Shown piece after piece: positions 59,078 through 61,623 of a stretch of 61,623 nucleotides of DNA (position 1 is the first letter of the stretch; each line of letters starts with the position of its first letter). Position numbers and translations under genes: made by a program. The notes under the pieces were generated by a model. That model was not told the origin of the DNA and ran no database searches. It saw only the letters and a list, made by a program, of their open reading frames with translations. The stretch is from Rubellimicrobium roseum. Lineage in GTDB: Bacteria > Pseudomonadota > Alphaproteobacteria > Rhodobacterales > Rhodobacteraceae. The stretch is taken from contig NZ_VDFV01000007.1 in assembly GCF_006152145.1 (NCBI RefSeq), positions 1-61,623 of the forward strand. The letters are read 5' to 3'.

Positions 59078-61039
59078 TCATGCGCGGTTCGCGCGGTTGG
59101 CGATCAGGTCGTCGACCACGCTCGGGTCGGCGAGGGTCGAGGTGTCGCCCAGCGTGCCCACGTCGTTCTCGGCGATCTTGCGCAGGATGCGGCGCATGAT
59201 CTTGCCCGAGCGGGTCTTGGGCAGGCCGGGGGCCCACTGGATGACGTCGGGCTTGGCGATGGGCCCGATCTCCTGGCGGACCCAGGTCTCGAGCTGCTTG
59301 CGCAGATCGTCGGTGGGCTCGACGCCCTTCATCAGGGTCACGTAGCAGTAGATGCCCTGACCCTTGATGTCGTGCGGGTAGCCCACCACTGCGGCCTCGG
59401 CCACGCATTCATGGGCGACGAGGGCCGATTCGATCTCGGCGGTGCCCATGCGGTGCCCGGAGACGTTCAGCACGTCGTCCACGCGGCCGGTGATCCAGTA
59501 GTAGCCGTCCTCGTCCCGCCGGCAGCCGTCGCCGGTGAAGTAGAAGCCCGGATACTGGCCGAAGTAGGTGTCCTCGTAGCGCTGGTGGTCGCCCCAGATT
59601 GTGCGGGCCTGGCCGGGCCACGAGTCGGCGATGCAGAGCACGCCCTCGGTCTTGGTGTCCTCGAGCACCGCGCCGGTGGACGCATCCACCACGACCGGCT
59701 TCACGCCCCAGAAGGGGGTCGTGGCCGAGCCGGGCTTGAGCGGCGTGGCAACGGGATGCGGGCAGATCATGTGGCCGCCGGTCTCGGTCTGCCAGAAGGC
59801 GTCGATGATCGGCAGCTTCGCCTTGCCCACGTGCTGGTGGTACCAGTTCCAGGCCTCGGGGTTGATGGGCTCGCCCACGGTGCCCAGCAGCTTGAGCGAG
59901 CTGAGGTCGTGGCTGTCCACCCATTCCGGCCCCTGCGCCATCAGCGAGCGGATCGCTGTGGGGGCGGAGTGGAACTGCGTGACCTTGTGCTTGTCCACGA
60001 CGTCCCAGAAGCGGCCGGCGTCGGGCCAGGTCGGCACGCCCTCGAACATCAGGACGGTCGCGCCGTTGGCGAGCGGGCCGTAGACGATGTAGCTGTGCCC
60101 GGTGACCCAGCCCACGTCCGCCGTGCACCACCACACGTCGCCCGCCTTGTAGTCGAAGCAGACCTCATGCGTCAGCGAGGCATAGGTCAGGTAGCCGCCC
60201 GAGGTGTGGACGACGCCCTTGGGCTTGCCGGTCGAGCCGGAGGTGTAGAGGATGAAGAGCGGGTCCTCGGCGCCTACCTCGGCATAGGAGCAGTAGGGCG
60301 AGGCGTTGCGCATCTCCTCGGTCAGGTCGATGTCGCGGCCGGGGGTCCAGTGAATCTGGCCGCCGGTATGGCGCACGACCATGCACTTGACGCGGTCCGA
60401 GCAGTGCAGGAGCGCCGCGTCGGTGTTGGACTTCAGCGCCGTGGTCCGGCCGCCCCGGGGCGCGAAGTCGGCGGTCACGACCACCGTCGCATCCGAGTCA
60501 TTGATGCGGTTGGCGAGGCTGTCGGGCGAGAAGCCCGCGAAGACCACCGAATGGATCGCCCCGATGCGGGCGCAGGCCAGCATGGTGTAGGCCGCCTCGG
60601 GGATCATGGGCAGGTAGATGACGACCCGGTCGCCCTTCTTCACCCCGTGCTTCTTCAGCACGTTGGCGATGCGGCAGGTCTCCTCCAGCAGCTCGCGGTA
60701 GGTGATGTGGCGGGCGGGGGCCTTGGGGTTGTCGGGCTCCCAGATGATCGCGACGCGCTCGGGGTCTGTCGCCACGTGCCGGTCGATGCAGTTGGCCGAG
60801 ACGTTCAGCGTGCCGTCCTCGTACCATTTGATCGAGACGTTGCCCTTGGCGAAGGAGGTGTTCTTCACCTTGGTCGGCGGGCTGATCCAGGTCAGGCGCT
60901 TGGCCTGTTCGCCCCAGAAGGCATCAGGGTCGGCCAGGGAGGCCGCGTAGTTCCCGTAATAGGCGTCATGGACCGCCTTCACGGACGAGTTGACGTCATC
61001 GGGGGCCGCAGCGGCGCCCCGCAGCTCGTTGTCGAGCAT
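59078..61039 (-). CDS. acs: Acetyl-CoA synthetase (acetate-CoA ligase)
   Basis: 653 aa. Activates acetate through acetyl-AMP. Motifs: [18 protein letters not shown] (P-loop-like), [34 protein letters not shown], and the regulatory lysine K613 in [14 protein letters not shown], where acetylation inactivates the family enzymes. Full length. First gene of a probable acs-MHS transporter unit. An AT-rich inverted repeat is upstream. Confidence 0.95.
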   Translation of the reverse strand: MLDNELRGAAAAPDDVNSSVKAVHDAYYGNYAASLADPDAFWGEQAKRLTWISPPTKVKNTSFAKGNVSIKWYEDGTLNVSANCIDRHVATDPERVAIIWEPDNPKAPARHITYRELLEETCRIANVLKKHGVKKGDRVVIYLPMIPEAAYTMLACARIGAIHSVVFAGFSPDSLANRINDSDATVVVTADFAPRGGRTTALKSNTDAALLHCSDRVKCMVVRHTGGQIHWTPGRDIDLTEEMRNASPYCSYAEVGAEDPLFILYTSGSTGKPKGVVHTSGGYLTYASLTHEVCFDYKAGDVWWCTADVGWVTGHSYIVYGPLANGATVLMFEGVPTWPDAGRFWDVVDKHKVTQFHSAPTAIRSLMAQGPEWVDSHDLSSLKLLGTVGEPINPEAWNWYHQHVGKAKLPIIDAFWQTETGGHMICPHPVATPLKPGSATTPFWGVKPVVVDASTGAVLEDTKTEGVLCIADSWPGQARTIWGDHQRYEDTYFGQYPGFYFTGDGCRRDEDGYYWITGRVDDVLNVSGHRMGTAEIESALVAHECVAEAAVVGYPHDIKGQGIYCYVTLMKGVEPTDDLRKQLETWVRQEIGPIAKPDVIQWAPGLPKTRSGKIMRRILRKIAENDVGTLGDTSTLADPSVVDDLIANRANRA

Positions 61040-61419
61040 CCGTTCTCTCCTCCTCGTGCCAGGACGTCCCGGTCCCAGCGGTCGCCAGGACTCCCCTCCC
61101 GGCGCTCCATCCCACAGGATCGATACGACAGTCGGAAATCCAAGTCGCTCACGGGTTTCACTCTGTTACAATCATGTCATAAAATTTACAGGAGAGCCTC
61201 CCAGATAGACAACTTCTGTAAATTGGTTGGCGGAAAAGTGAGGTTAGGCAGGATCTTGCCGTTACTTGATGGAAGTGGGGCGACCGAGAGCCTCCGCGGG
61301 TGACGTGGCGTGACCGCAACGGCTCTTCAGGGCGGCGCATGGCGGCTTTCCGTTGGCCACCAGTGGACATCTCCGTGTCGGGAGGCGACATAACGGGCCC
61401 AAAGACGGAGGAACGCATC
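61040..61419. other. Intergenic region between acs and the aldehyde dehydrogenase gene
   Basis: About 380 bp with divergent promoters expected. It includes a clearly AT-rich patch (61160-61225) holding the inverted repeat AATTTACAG / CTGTAAATT. No gene, tRNA or terminator was recognised. Confidence 0.5.
61183..61224. promoter_or_regulatory. Spaced inverted repeat upstream of acs
   Basis: AATTTACAG (61183-61191) and CTGTAAATT (61216-61224) form perfect 9-bp arms 24 bp apart (33 bp centre to centre, three turns). It is in the only AT-rich patch between the divergent acs and dehydrogenase genes, consistent with two binding sites of a regulator of either gene. Confidence 0.45.
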
Positions 61420-61623
61420 ATGGCGGATGGCGCAACGATGGGACCGGCGCAGGGCCGGCACCTGATCGCGGGCGAGTGGGTGGAAGGCGAGGGCACGTTC
61501 CGCTCCTCGCCCTGGACGGGGGAGGGGCGCGACTTCGCGCTAGGCAGCCCTGCGTTGGTCGACCGGGCGGTTCAGGCGGCGGAGGCGGCCTTTCCGGCCT
61601 ATGCGGCGTTGTCGCGCGAGGCG
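61420..61623 (+). CDS. Aldehyde dehydrogenase, alpha-ketoglutarate-semialdehyde type, N-terminal fragment
   Basis: 68 codons from the ATG at 61420 to the window edge, starting MADGATMGPAQGRHLIAGEW and continuing FRSSPWTGEGRDFALG and VDRAVQAAEAAFPAYAALSR. This opening is typical of NAD(P)-dependent alpha-ketoglutarate semialdehyde dehydrogenases of oxidative pentose, glucarate or hydroxyproline routes. Catalytic residues are outside the window. GACGGAGGAA lies just upstream of the start. Confidence 0.8.
   Translation, partial: MADGATMGPAQGRHLIAGEWVEGEGTFRSSPWTGEGRDFALGSPALVDRAVQAAEAAFPAYAALSREA

Noticed and set aside
58913-61303. 796-codon plus-strand open frame opposite acs
   Set aside because: Antisense of a well-conserved enzyme; composition is Val/Gly/Asp/Arg-rich and matches no family.

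Overview
The window is GC-rich chromosomal DNA of an alphaproteobacterium, most likely Rhodobacteraceae. The support is a circularly permuted two-piece tmRNA gene, an alpha-type SspB ClpXP adaptor, a B12-dependent class II ribonucleotide reductase (NrdJ), a fumC-DUF4169-RHH cluster, DUF1194, DUF983 and KGG-repeat proteins, and an HWE-family sensor kinase. No genus can be named from the sequence alone.

Layout. 0-2.9 kb is an accessory patch: a cut-off IS3-type element (orfA plus the start of orfB), a UPF0303/HbpS-like gene directly beside the IS end, and a two-gene minus-strand operon that overlaps by TGATG. That operon encodes a 153-aa protein with a RuvC/RNase-H-like layout lacking the usual acidic residues, and a complete Hanks-type Ser/Thr kinase with a small C-terminal basic domain. 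I do not recognise this pair as a described system, and it is the best candidate here for something new. 3-8.3 kb holds nrdJ, with DnaA-box-like sites and a possible NrdR box upstream, a lipoprotein lytic transglycosylase, a TfoX C-terminal-domain protein and a small ORF. 8.5-10.8 kb has an FAH-family hydrolase with a COG3618 lactonase-type amidohydrolase, resembling part of an oxidative L-fucose-type route, plus a small membrane protein. 10.8-15.1 kb is the glycine cleavage operon gcvT-gcvH-gcvP, followed by a D-amino-acid dehydrogenase, a TSUP exporter and ccdA.

18.5-24 kb: a membrane protein, RHH protein, DUF4169 protein, fumC, sspB, a ChrA transporter, a DUF1194 protein and ssrA. 24-26.6 kb: the Entner-Doudoroff pair edd-eda under two perfect LacI-type palindromes. 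26.7-32.4 kb: an RlmI-type methyltransferase coupled to a PIN-domain protein, an aspartyl protease, DUF983, an ABC-F ATPase and ndk with a clear terminator. 32.4-42 kb looks like polyamine biology: acetylpolyamine amidohydrolase-like, N-carbamoylputrescine amidase, a four-PAS HWE kinase, and a Pot-type ABC importer coupled to an amidase.

42-51 kb: a KGG stress protein, a fosmidomycin-resistance-type MFS, then a complete alpha-glucoside (or trehalose/maltose) regulon: GH13 glucosidase, LacI regulator and a four-gene ABC importer, with matching operators in both intergenic regions. One permease carries an exact 40-residue-period N-terminal duplication. 51-55.5 kb: an RND efflux adaptor and pump. 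55.5-61.6 kb: a COG3970 FAH-family enzyme, a small membrane protein, an MHS transporter with a large periplasmic insert downstream of acs, and the start of an alpha-ketoglutarate-semialdehyde dehydrogenase-type gene cut by the window end. The common metabolic theme is uptake of sugars, polyamines and acetate and their oxidation through ED/TCA routes.
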